Assembly: GCF_007290395.2 (NCBI RefSeq)
Contig: NZ_CP041656.2
Coordinates: 6,915,501-6,979,500, forward strand
Origin: Bradyrhizobium cosmicum
GTDB lineage: Bacteria; Pseudomonadota; Alphaproteobacteria; Rhizobiales; Xanthobacteraceae
DNA length: 64,000 bases
Reading direction: 5' to 3'
This document shows positions 28,433 through 36,744 of this stretch, one piece after another. The stretch's first letter is position 1. Every line of letters begins with the position of its first letter. Position numbers and translations under genes: made by a program. The notes beneath the pieces are model-generated. The model did not search any database, had not been told where the DNA came from, and was given only the letters and a program-made list of their open reading frames with translations.

Positions 28433-29930
28433 AGATCTTCTGATTGTACTCGCCGACCTCGGGATGGGTGCGCAGCACGCTGTTCACCATCTCGAACATG
28501 TCGTGCATGCGCTGCTCGGAGACCGGGCTCTCGACCACGACGACGAGCTCGGGCTTATTGGAGGAGGCTCGCACCAAGCCCCAGCTGCCGTCCTCGACCG
28601 TGACGCGCACGCCGTTGACGGTGACGAGATCGCGGATCGCCTGGCCACCGATCTTCGCAACCTTCGCCTGTAAATCCTCGAAATGCTTCACGACCTGATC
28701 GATGACGCCGTATTTGACCTCGTCGGCGCAATGCGGCGACATCGTCGGCGATGACCAGGTCTTTGGCAGCGCGTTCTTCAGATCCGCCATCGACTTGCCG
28801 GGCGCACGGTCGAGCATGTCGCAGATCGCGAGCGCCGAGACCAGGCCGTCGTCATAGCCGCGTCCATATGGCTTGTTGAAGAAGAAGTGGCCGGACTTCT
28901 CGAAGCCGGCGAGCGCGCCGGTCTCGTGGGTGCGGCGCTTCATGTAGGAATGACCGGTCTTCCAATAGGTGGTCTTGGCGCCCTGCTTCTGCAACACCGG
29001 ATCGGTGATGAAGAGGCCGGTCGACTTCACGTCGACGATGAACTGCGCGTCCTTGTGGATCGCCGACATGTCGCGCGCCAGCATCACGCCGACCTTGTCG
29101 GCGAAGATTTCCTCGCCGGTGTTGTCGACGACGCCGCAGCGGTCGCCGTCACCGTCGAAGCCGAGACCGACATCGGCCTTGTGCTGCAGCACCGCATCAC
29201 GGATCGCGTGCAGCATCTCCATGTCTTCGGGATTGGGGTTGTATTTCGGGAAGGTGTAGTCGAGCTCGGTGTCGAGCGGGATCACCTCGCAGCCGATCGC
29301 CTCCAGCACCTGCGGCGCGAATGCGCCGGCGGTGCCGTTGCCACAGGCCGCGACGACCTTGAGCTTGCGCGTCAGCTTCGGACGGCTGGTGAGATCGGCG
29401 ATGTAACGCGCCGGATAGTTTTCGTGGAACTGGTAGGAGCCGCCGGCCTTGTTCTTGAAATCGGCGTTGAGCACGATCTCCTTCAGCCGCGTCATCTCGT
29501 CGGGGCCGAAGGTCAGCGGGCGATTGGCACCCATCTTCACGCCGGTCCAGCCATTGTCGTTGTGCGAAGCGGTGACCATGGCGCAGCAGGGCACGTCGAG
29601 ATCGAACTGCGCGAAGTAGGCCATCGGCGTCACGGCAAGCCCGATGTCGTGCACCTTGCAGCCTGCCGCCATCAGGCCGGAGATCAGCGCGTATTTGATC
29701 GAGGCCGAGTAGCCGCGGAAATCATGGCCGGTGACGATCTCCTGGCCGACGCCGAGCTCCGCGATCAGCGCACCCAGCCCCATGCCGAGCGCCTGCACCC
29801 CCATCAGGTTGATTTCCTTCTGGAACAACCAGCGCGCGTCGTATTCGCGGAAACCCGTGGCCTTCACCATCGGCTCGGATTCGAAGGCGTAGGTGTTGGG
29901 CAACAATACGGATTTCGGCTTGGGAAACAT
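28431..29930 (-). CDS. Phosphomannomutase/phosphoglucomutase
   Basis: A 499-residue alpha-D-phosphohexomutase that interconverts hexose-6- and hexose-1-phosphates, supplying GDP-mannose or UDP-glucose for envelope polysaccharides. Motifs: phosphoserine loop TASHNDNGWTG with Ser122, metal loop DGDGDR near 260, sugar loop GFEKSGHFFF, and phosphate-binding RASSNKPELVV near the C-terminus. Length is normal for the AlgC/ManB type. UDP-glucose dehydrogenase and an acyltransferase lie a few kb away, fitting a polysaccharide supply role. Confidence 0.93.
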   Translation of the reverse strand: MFPKPKSVLLPNTYAFESEPMVKATGFREYDARWLFQKEINLMGVQALGMGLGALIAELGVGQEIVTGHDFRGYSASIKYALISGLMAAGCKVHDIGLAVTPMAYFAQFDLDVPCCAMVTASHNDNGWTGVKMGANRPLTFGPDEMTRLKEIVLNADFKNKAGGSYQFHENYPARYIADLTSRPKLTRKLKVVAACGNGTAGAFAPQVLEAIGCEVIPLDTELDYTFPKYNPNPEDMEMLHAIRDAVLQHKADVGLGFDGDGDRCGVVDNTGEEIFADKVGVMLARDMSAIHKDAQFIVDVKSTGLFITDPVLQKQGAKTTYWKTGHSYMKRRTHETGALAGFEKSGHFFFNKPYGRGYDDGLVSALAICDMLDRAPGKSMADLKNALPKTWSSPTMSPHCADEVKYGVIDQVVKHFEDLQAKVAKIGGQAIRDLVTVNGVRVTVEDGSWGLVRASSNKPELVVVVESPVSEQRMHDMFEMVNSVLRTHPEVGEYNQKI

Positions 29931-30120
29931 TGAGACGGTCTCGTGAAAATGGCGGGAATTGGTGCAGCCTTAGCGAATGCCGGGCCGCAGCGGAAGGCGG
30001 GATTGGCGCCTTATGGATGATAATTGCGGCAGTTTGGTAACGGGGGAAATCTGACCGCGGGAGCAGTCAAAACAGAGACGTTTTTTGAAATATAAGGTCG
30101 CAGGAGCCTCTGGAGACCCC

Positions 30121-30627
30121 TTACTGCTCCAGCACCATTTGGCCGTTGGCGTACTCAAAACGCTTGAGGCGTGACAGGAAGGACAGGCCGAGCAGGTTCT
30201 CGGACAGCGCCTCGTCGGGCAGCACCATGGCGTCGACGTCGCGCACGATCAGGCCGCCGACCTCCAGCATGGCGATACGGGTGCGGGCAGCCTTGATGGT
30301 GCCGTTGGCGGTGGAGACGGTGGCGTTGTATTCGCCGCGCGAGGGCCGCAGGCCGAAGCGGGCGGCGGAGGTTTGGTTCAGCGCGACCACGGAAGCGCCG
30401 GTGTCGATCATGAAGCCGATGCGCTGGCCGTCGATGCGGCCTTCGGTCTGGAAATGGCCGCGACCGTCGCGGGGGATATTGAGGCTGCGGCCACCGGAGG
30501 TGGCCGCGACGGCGACCGTGGTCCGCGGTGCTGACGTCGCGGAGGCGGAACTCATCCTGTCCGCCATCTGCGCCATGTACGTGCCGAGACCGATCAGCAC
30601 GGCCGCGATGATCATAATGTTACGCAT
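30121..30627 (-). CDS. Membrane-anchored retropepsin-like aspartic protease (TIGR02281 type)
   Basis: A 168-residue protein with one N-terminal membrane helix (residues ~3-20), a Ser/Ala/Thr-rich linker, and a retroviral-type aspartic protease domain with the active-site triad DTG at 75-77 (FMIDTGASVVALN) and a later VDAMVLPDEALSENLLGLSFL that closes the fold. It would work as a dimer, facing the periplasm. Its substrate is unknown. Start ATG 30627 is chosen because it begins the membrane anchor; an in-frame ATG lies 12 codons upstream. Confidence 0.85.
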   Translation of the reverse strand: MRNIMIIAAVLIGLGTYMAQMADRMSSASATSAPRTTVAVAATSGGRSLNIPRDGRGHFQTEGRIDGQRIGFMIDTGASVVALNQTSAARFGLRPSRGEYNATVSTANGTIKAARTRIAMLEVGGLIVRDVDAMVLPDEALSENLLGLSFLSRLKRFEYANGQMVLEQ

Positions 30628-30754
30628 CACACCACTTCCGAGCCGAAAGCCCGATTTGACCACGCGCCGCGCCGGTCCGCGAGCGACGCCGCGGCATGGC
30701 CGGTGTCATTTTGACGAAAAGGATGAGCGAACGGTTAATGCGCGTCGTGGCTTC

Positions 30755-33229
30755 TCACGTCCCGCGCGGCTTCACCCGCCGGGTCGGCAGCGCACTTGCC
30801 GGATCCTCCGGCCAAGGATGGCGCGGATAACGGCCGCGCAGGTCGGAGCGCACGCCGGCGTAACTGCCGCGCCAGAAACCGGGGAGATCGCGCGTCACCT
30901 GCACCGGGCGCTGCGCCGGCGACAGCAATTCCAGCACCAGCGGCACCTTGCCGGCGGCGATCGACGGATGGGTGTTGAGGCCGAACAATTCCTGCAGCCG
31001 CACCGCGATAGTCGGGCCCTGCTCGGCCTCGTAATCGATCGCAAGCACGGTGCCGGTCGGCGCCTCGAAATGCGTCGGCGCCTCGCGATCGAGACGCGCG
31101 CGCATCTCCCAGGGTAGCAGCGCCATCAGCGCATCTGAGAGATCGCCGGCCGAGATGTCCTTGAGCGCGATCTTGTCGTAGAGGGCCGGCACCAGCCAAT
31201 CGTCACGCCGCGCGATCAGCCCGGCGTCCGACAGGTCAGGCCAGCTGTCACCCTCGGCCTTGCGCAGGAACATGACGCGATCTCGCCATTGCTTTGCAGC
31301 CTTCGACCAGGGCAACCGATCGAGGCCCGCGGCGATCAGACCCTCGGCAAAGATCCGCGCGGTGTCCTCCGACGGCGAGACCCCAAGCGTCGCCTCGGAT
31401 AGCGTGATCGCGTGCAGCATCCGCTTGCGCCGCGCCCGCAGCGCCATCGCGCCGCGATCGAAGGAAATGTCGTCGACGGTTTCGATATGCTCGGCGAAGT
31501 GCCGCTCGATCTCGTCCTGCGTGATTTGCGCCGCCAGCAATATGCGGCCGCTCGCCGCCGTTCCCGTCATTTCGCCGATCGCGATATAGGGCGCGCGGGC
31601 GAGCGATGAGGTCTGCTCGACGGCGGCACCGCGGCCGTTGGCGAGAACGAAGCTGCCGTTGCCGCGGTTGCGCGCAACGCGATCCGGGAAGGCGTAGGCG
31701 AGCATCAGGCCGGTGGAGAGATCCTCCTGCGACCCTGCCTTTTCCGACGCCGCGACCTGGGAGGCCCAGCGCCGCGCCAGATCGCGCGCACTGGTGGCCC
31801 GCGGCGAACGGTCGCGGCGGAACTGGTCGCGCCGGTGCTCGAGATCGGCGCTGTCGCCCCCTAACCCGCGTTCGGTGAGAATGGCGGCGATCTCGGCGGC
31901 GGCTTCGCCCTCGCCTGCGCGATGTGAATCCACGATCATGCGCGCCAGCCGCGGCGGCAACGCCAGCGCGCGCAGGCTCTTGCCTTCCGCGGTGATACGA
32001 CCATCGCCGTCGAGCGCGTTGAGCTCGGAAAGCAGGCTTTTCGCCTCCTTCCAGGCCGGCTGCGGCGGCGGATCAAGGAACGACAGCGCGGCAGGATCGG
32101 AGACGCCCCATTGCGCGAGATCGAGCACCAGCGAGGACAGGTCGGCACTCAAAATTTCAGGCTGGGTGTAGGGCGCGAGCGAGGAGGTCTGCGGCTCGTC
32201 CCAGAGCCTGTAGCAGATGCCCGGCTCGGTACGGCCGGCACGCCCGCGGCGCTGATCCGCCGCCGCGCGCGAAACGCGTACAGTTTCGAGCCGGGTCAGG
32301 CCGATGTCCGGTTCGTAGCGCGGCACGCGGGCGAGACCGGAATCGACCACGATGCGGACACCCTCGATGGTGAGTGACGTCTCCGCGATCGAGGTCGCCA
32401 GCACCACCTTGCGCGTGCCCTTCGGCGGGGGTGAGATCGCGCGGTCCTGCACAGCGGCGTCGAGCGCCCCAAACAGAGGCACAATCTCGATGCTGGCATC
32501 CTGAACGCGCTCGGCCAGAAAATTCTGGGTGCGGCGGATTTCGGCGGCGCCCGGCAGGAACGCCAGCACGGAGCCGCCATCGGCGCGCAGAGCCGAGGCG
32601 ATCGCATCCGCCATCTGCCGCTCGACCGGCGCATCGGCCTTGCGGCCGAGATAGCGCGTCTCGACCGGAAAAGCACGGCCTTCGCTCTCGACGACAGGCG
32701 CGTCGCCCAGCAGCTTTGCGACGCGCGCACCGTCGAGCGTCGCCGACATCACCAGGATGCGCAGATCCTCGCGCAGGCCGGTTTGCGCATCGCGTGCCAG
32801 CGCGAGGCCCATATCGGCATCGAGCGAGCGCTCGTGGAATTCGTCGAACAGGATTGCGGCAATGCCCGAGAGTTCGGGATCGTCGAGAATCTGGCGGGTG
32901 AAGATGCCCTCTGTCACCACCTCGATGCGGGTCGCGCGCGAGATTTTCGAGCCGAAGCGGACGCGGTAACCGACGGTTTCGCCGGCGCGCTCATGAAGCG
33001 ACTTGGCCATGCGATCGGCACTGGCGCGCGCGGCGATACGGCGCGGCTCCAGGACGATGATCTTCTTGCCCTTGGCCCAGGGCGCATCGAGCAGCGCCAG
33101 CGGCACACGAGTGGTTTTGCCAGCGCCCGGAGGGGCTACGAGCACGGCGGCGTTGTGCGCCTCCAGCGTGCGCGAGAGGTCGTCGAGCACGGCATCGATT
33201 GGGAGGGGCGTGTCGAAGCTGCGGGGCAA
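30755..33229 (-). CDS. hrpB: ATP-dependent helicase HrpB
   Basis: An 824-residue DEAH-box helicase. Motif I is APPGAGKTTRVPLALL, motif II DEFH in LFDEFHERSLDADMGLA, motif III MSATLDG, motif V VVLATSIAETSLTIEGV, and motif VI QRRGRAGRTEPG, followed by the HA2/OB-like region and the HrpB-specific C-terminal domain. The cellular role of HrpB is poorly known. The frame begins with TTG 33229 just after a repeat element; no ATG gives a complete protein, so TTG is accepted. Confidence 0.93.
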   Translation of the reverse strand: MPRSFDTPLPIDAVLDDLSRTLEAHNAAVLVAPPGAGKTTRVPLALLDAPWAKGKKIIVLEPRRIAARASADRMAKSLHERAGETVGYRVRFGSKISRATRIEVVTEGIFTRQILDDPELSGIAAILFDEFHERSLDADMGLALARDAQTGLREDLRILVMSATLDGARVAKLLGDAPVVESEGRAFPVETRYLGRKADAPVERQMADAIASALRADGGSVLAFLPGAAEIRRTQNFLAERVQDASIEIVPLFGALDAAVQDRAISPPPKGTRKVVLATSIAETSLTIEGVRIVVDSGLARVPRYEPDIGLTRLETVRVSRAAADQRRGRAGRTEPGICYRLWDEPQTSSLAPYTQPEILSADLSSLVLDLAQWGVSDPAALSFLDPPPQPAWKEAKSLLSELNALDGDGRITAEGKSLRALALPPRLARMIVDSHRAGEGEAAAEIAAILTERGLGGDSADLEHRRDQFRRDRSPRATSARDLARRWASQVAASEKAGSQEDLSTGLMLAYAFPDRVARNRGNGSFVLANGRGAAVEQTSSLARAPYIAIGEMTGTAASGRILLAAQITQDEIERHFAEHIETVDDISFDRGAMALRARRKRMLHAITLSEATLGVSPSEDTARIFAEGLIAAGLDRLPWSKAAKQWRDRVMFLRKAEGDSWPDLSDAGLIARRDDWLVPALYDKIALKDISAGDLSDALMALLPWEMRARLDREAPTHFEAPTGTVLAIDYEAEQGPTIAVRLQELFGLNTHPSIAAGKVPLVLELLSPAQRPVQVTRDLPGFWRGSYAGVRSDLRGRYPRHPWPEDPASALPTRRVKPRGT

Positions 33230-33242
33230 GAAATTATCCGGT

Positions 33243-33359
33243 CGTCATGGCCGGGCAAAAGCGCGAAGCGCGTCTTCGCACAGAACTGCCCGTGCATCCA
33301 CGTTCTTTCACCCGCGAGTGAACAGGACGCGGATGGCCGGGACAAGCCCGGCCATGACG
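33243..33359. repeat. Palindromic intergenic repeat, family A, copy 6, interrupted
   Basis: Begins CGTCATGGCCGGGC and ends GGCCGGGACAAGCCCGGCCATG like other copies, but its first hairpin is split by ~30 bases (AAAAGCGCGAAGCGCGTCTT...AGAACTG) that themselves fold as GCGCGAAGCGCG. It lies between ugd and hrpB. Confidence 0.8.
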
Positions 33360-33382
33360 GAATTGTGTATGGGGGTGGATCG

Positions 33383-34699
33383 TCAGCCCTGCGCCGACGG
33401 GCGGCCGACGCTTTCGTAGGTGAAGCCGGCCGCACGCATGTCTTCGGGGCTATAGATGTTGCGGAGGTCGACGACGACGGGTTGAGCCATGGTCGCCTTC
33501 AACCGGTCCAGATCGAGGCCGCGGAACTGCACCCATTCGGTGACGACGACGAGCGCGTCGGCGCCTTGCGCGCACGAATAGGCATCCTCGCAATAGGTGA
33601 TGCTGGGGAGTTCACCCTTGGCCTGCTCCATACCGACGGGGTCGAACGCCCTGACCTTCGCGCCCATGTCGATCAGGCCGGTGACGAGCGGGATCGACGG
33701 CGCGTCGCGCATATCGTCGGTGTCGGGCTTGAAAGTGAGGCCGAGCACGGCGATGGTCTTGCCGCGCAAGCTACCGCCAAGCGCCTGGCTGACCTTGCGC
33801 GCCATCGCGCGCTTGCGGTTCTCGTTGACCGCCAGCACCGATTCGACGATGCGCAAGGAGACGTCGTAGTCCTGCGCGATCTTGATCAGCGCCTTGGTGT
33901 CCTTCGGGAAGCACGACCCGCCGAAGCCGGGACCCGCGTGCAGGAACTTGGTGCCGATGCGGTTGTCCAGGCCAATGCCCCGTGCGACCTCCTGGACATT
34001 GGCGCCGACTTTCTCGGAGAGGTCCGCGATCTCGTTGATGAAGGTAATCTTGGTCGCGAGGAACGCGTTCGCGGCGTATTTGATCATCTCGGCGGTGCGG
34101 CGTTCCGTGAACATCAGCGGCGCCTGGTTCAGCGACAGCGGGCGGTAGATGTCGCCCATCATCTTGCGGCCGCGCTCGTCGGAGGTGCCGACCACGACGC
34201 GGTCGGGGAACTTGAAGTCGCGGATCGCAGCGCCTTCGCGCAGGAACTCAGGGTTCGAGGCGACGACGACGTCGGCCTTGGGATTGGTCTCGCGGATGAT
34301 GCGCTCGACCTCGTCGCCGGTGCCGACCGGCACGGTCGATTTCGTCACCACCACGGTGAATCCGGACAGCGACTGCGCGATCTCTTTCGCCGCGGCGTAG
34401 ACATAGGACAGATCGGCGTGACCATCGCCGCGGCGCGAGGGCGTACCGACCGCGATGAACACCGCGTCAGCATCCGCCACCGGCTTCGACAGGTCGGTGG
34501 TGAAGTCCAGGCGCTTGGCCTTGACGTTGGTCGCGACCAGCTCGTCGAGGCCGGGCTCGTAGATCGGGATCTCGCCGCGATGAAGCGCCGCGATCTTCTT
34601 CTCGTCCTTGTCGACGCAGGTGACGTCGTGACCGAAATCCGCAAAGCAGGCTCCGGACACCAGTCCCACATAGCCCGTTCCGATCATCGCGATGCGCAT
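33383..34699 (-). CDS. ugd: UDP-glucose 6-dehydrogenase
   Basis: Oxidises UDP-glucose to UDP-glucuronate with two NAD+, for exopolysaccharide and LPS synthesis. The 438-residue product has the NAD motif GTGYVGLVSGACFADFG at its start, the catalytic Cys in GPGFGGSCFPKDT near residue 260, and the C-terminal UDP-binding domain. It is divergent from the acyltransferase gene, with 193 bp between them. Confidence 0.96.
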   Translation of the reverse strand: MRIAMIGTGYVGLVSGACFADFGHDVTCVDKDEKKIAALHRGEIPIYEPGLDELVATNVKAKRLDFTTDLSKPVADADAVFIAVGTPSRRGDGHADLSYVYAAAKEIAQSLSGFTVVVTKSTVPVGTGDEVERIIRETNPKADVVVASNPEFLREGAAIRDFKFPDRVVVGTSDERGRKMMGDIYRPLSLNQAPLMFTERRTAEMIKYAANAFLATKITFINEIADLSEKVGANVQEVARGIGLDNRIGTKFLHAGPGFGGSCFPKDTKALIKIAQDYDVSLRIVESVLAVNENRKRAMARKVSQALGGSLRGKTIAVLGLTFKPDTDDMRDAPSIPLVTGLIDMGAKVRAFDPVGMEQAKGELPSITYCEDAYSCAQGADALVVVTEWVQFRGLDLDRLKATMAQPVVVDLRNIYSPEDMRAAGFTYESVGRPSAQG

Positions 34700-34892
34700 G
34701 AAAAACCCTGTCTTGGCTTGGTTAACGAAACCCCAATGCGGGGCGGTTTAGCACTTTCCCGGCCTGAGGGAACAGTCGGTACGCAAAAACCGGCATGCGA
34801 ATTGTACCGGTAAAGAAATCGTAAACCGCAAGGGCCCACACTGCTTCACGCCCGCACAGAGCCGGGCGGAGCACGCCTCGAAAAGGGACACC

Positions 34893-35960
34893 ATGGCAGC
34901 AATCGGCACAATCGCCGCGAGCGGAAGCGTCAACGCCCCGGCTGCCGCGCGTATTGACTGGATCGACTACGCCAAGGGCATCTGCATCGTCATGGTCGTG
35001 ATGATGCATTCGGTGCTGGGAGTCGAGCTCGCCGCCGGCGAGACCGGCTTCATGCACGTCCTGGTGGCCTTCGCAAAGCCGTTCCGGATGCCGGATTTCT
35101 TCCTGATTTCGGGCCTGTTCCTGCCATTGGTGATCGATCGCGACTGGCGAACCTATCTCGACCGCAAGGTGGTGCATTTCGCCTATTTTTATGTCGTCTG
35201 GGTGACAATCCAATTCGGCTTCAAGACGCCGGCCTTCGCAGCGGAGACAAGCTGGCGGGACGCCGGCCTGCTGTATCTAGAATCCTTCATCGAGCCGTTC
35301 GGCACGCTCTGGTTCATCTATCTGCTGCCGATCTTCTTCGTCGTCACAAAACTGACACGGCGCTTCCCGCCGCCGGCGATCTGGCTCATCGCCGCGGCAC
35401 TGGAGACGGCGCGCATCTCGACAGGCTGGACCGCGATCGACGAGTTCTGCGCGCGCTTCGTCTATTTCTACTCGGGCTATCTGTTCGCGCCTTACGTGTT
35501 CGCCCTGTCGGATCGCGCACGCAGCCATCCTCCGTCGGCACTGGCCGCGCTCGCGATATGGGCCCTGATCAATGCCGGCCTCGTCGAGGCCGGGGCCAGC
35601 GAGTGGAAGATTGTCTCGCTCGTGCTCGGCTTCGCCGGCGCCTGCGCCATCATCACCATGGGCACGCTGCTCGCTCGCGCCCAGTGGTTGAACTTTTTCC
35701 GCTTCTGCGGCGAGCATTCGATCGTGATCTATCTCGCCTTCTTCCTGCCGATGGCGGCGACGCGGACGCTGCTGCTGCGCACGGGTATCATCCCCGACAT
35801 CGGCACAGTATCGCTGATCGTCACCCTTGTCGGCGTGATCGGAGCGCTGGCGATCTGGCAGGTCGCGTTGCGGTTCGGTGCCGGTTTCCTGTTCGAGCGC
35901 CCGGCTGCGTTCTGGATCGCGCCGAAGAAGGCAGGGCCGATATTGCAGGCGGCGGAGTAG
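34893..35960 (+). CDS. Acyltransferase-3 family membrane protein
   Basis: A 355-residue protein with about ten hydrophobic segments of the acyltransferase 3 (OafB/NodX-like) family that O-acetylates or succinylates surface sugars. The family opening RIDWIDYAKGICIVMVVMMHS contains the conserved Asp-Tyr-Lys-Gly and His; RMPDFFLISGLFLP follows in the second/third helix. The start ATG has AAAAGGGA before it. Its neighbours ugd and the phosphomannomutase suggest a role in polysaccharide decoration; the substrate is unknown. Confidence 0.88.
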   Translation: MAAIGTIAASGSVNAPAAARIDWIDYAKGICIVMVVMMHSVLGVELAAGETGFMHVLVAFAKPFRMPDFFLISGLFLPLVIDRDWRTYLDRKVVHFAYFYVVWVTIQFGFKTPAFAAETSWRDAGLLYLESFIEPFGTLWFIYLLPIFFVVTKLTRRFPPPAIWLIAAALETARISTGWTAIDEFCARFVYFYSGYLFAPYVFALSDRARSHPPSALAALAIWALINAGLVEAGASEWKIVSLVLGFAGACAIITMGTLLARAQWLNFFRFCGEHSIVIYLAFFLPMAATRTLLLRTGIIPDIGTVSLIVTLVGVIGALAIWQVALRFGAGFLFERPAAFWIAPKKAGPILQAAE

Positions 35961-36005
35961 TCCCGCCACATTATCCGCGCGGACGTCGGAAAAGCGGCCC
36001 CCCGC

Positions 36006-36599
36006 TTAGATCGCGCCTTCGATCTTCACGCCGTTCTTGAGCGCCTCAAGTTTGCCGCGAAAACCCTTGGCATCACCAAAATCCGCGAAGCCCTGGTAGT
36101 AAGGGTGCGGCCCCAGCATCCGACGGGCATGTTTGATCGGGCACCAATAGATCTCGGTGCGAGCCGCCACCTCGCGGACAAAGGCGACCATGCCGTTGGC
36201 GTAGGAGCAGTAGGCGCAATTGAGCTTCTCGATCGCGTTCAGATAGGCAAGATGGTGGCGATCGAACACCAGGTAGTCGCGGCGACGCACCTTGGGAATC
36301 CCATAGACCGGAAAGCAGATCGCCTGATACAGCTGCACGGTGAGATCGAGGACCACGATCGGAACGAGCATCGAGTAGATCACCGGCGCTGTCAGTACGC
36401 TCAGGGGATGGGCGTGGAGAAGATAGCGCGACAACCGCGTCTTGATCGCCCGTTGGGCCTCCAGCACCTCCCGCTCGAAGATGATCCTCTGGTTTTCGAC
36501 CCGGAAGCGCAATTCCTCCCGCCGTTTGGCCATTTCGACCTCGATCTCGGCCTCGACGGATCGCAGCTTCTCCATCAGCGTATCGAGTTGCGAAGTCAT
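36006..36599 (-). CDS. Coiled-coil membrane protein with Cys motif, function unknown
   Basis: A 197-residue protein. Residues ~3-55 are a highly charged, Glu/Arg-rich coiled coil; ~68-95 are hydrophobic (membrane segment or re-entrant hairpin); a conserved-looking soluble part follows with Cys128, Cys131 (NCAYCSYANG), Cys153 and His157 (YWCPIKHAR), which could bind a metal or heme. ATG 36599 has GAGAGGA before it. I do not recognise a named family. It is divergent from polA, with 145 bp between. Confidence 0.75.
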   Translation of the reverse strand: MTSQLDTLMEKLRSVEAEIEVEMAKRREELRFRVENQRIIFEREVLEAQRAIKTRLSRYLLHAHPLSVLTAPVIYSMLVPIVVLDLTVQLYQAICFPVYGIPKVRRRDYLVFDRHHLAYLNAIEKLNCAYCSYANGMVAFVREVAARTEIYWCPIKHARRMLGPHPYYQGFADFGDAKGFRGKLEALKNGVKIEGAI

Positions 36600-36744
36600 G
36601 GCCTGTCCTCTCGTTTGGCCCGGCACAGGGACATGGAATGGCCGCCCACGCAATCAAATCCGCGTTCCGCGAACGGGCGCAAAAAACGTGGCACATCTCT
36701 CACGGCGGGCTGTCAATCTGCGCAAAAATTCATACATTGCGGCC

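Noticed and set aside
29931..30120. 190-bp gap between the phosphomannomutase and the aspartic protease
   Set aside because: I looked for a small gene or terminator; only weak imperfect pairing and no convincing frame was found.
34777..34809. CGGTAC...GTACCG inverted repeat between ugd and the acyltransferase
   Set aside because: Only six-base arms 21 bases apart; too weak to call an operator without conservation data.
32783..34813. A 676-codon plus-strand open frame across ugd and hrpB
   Set aside because: Low-complexity translation antisense to two well-supported genes; it also crosses a repeat element.
36442..36744. N-terminal extension of polA to an upstream start
   Set aside because: The extension is antisense to the coiled-coil protein gene and crosses its ribosome site; ATG 36745 gives the expected domain start.
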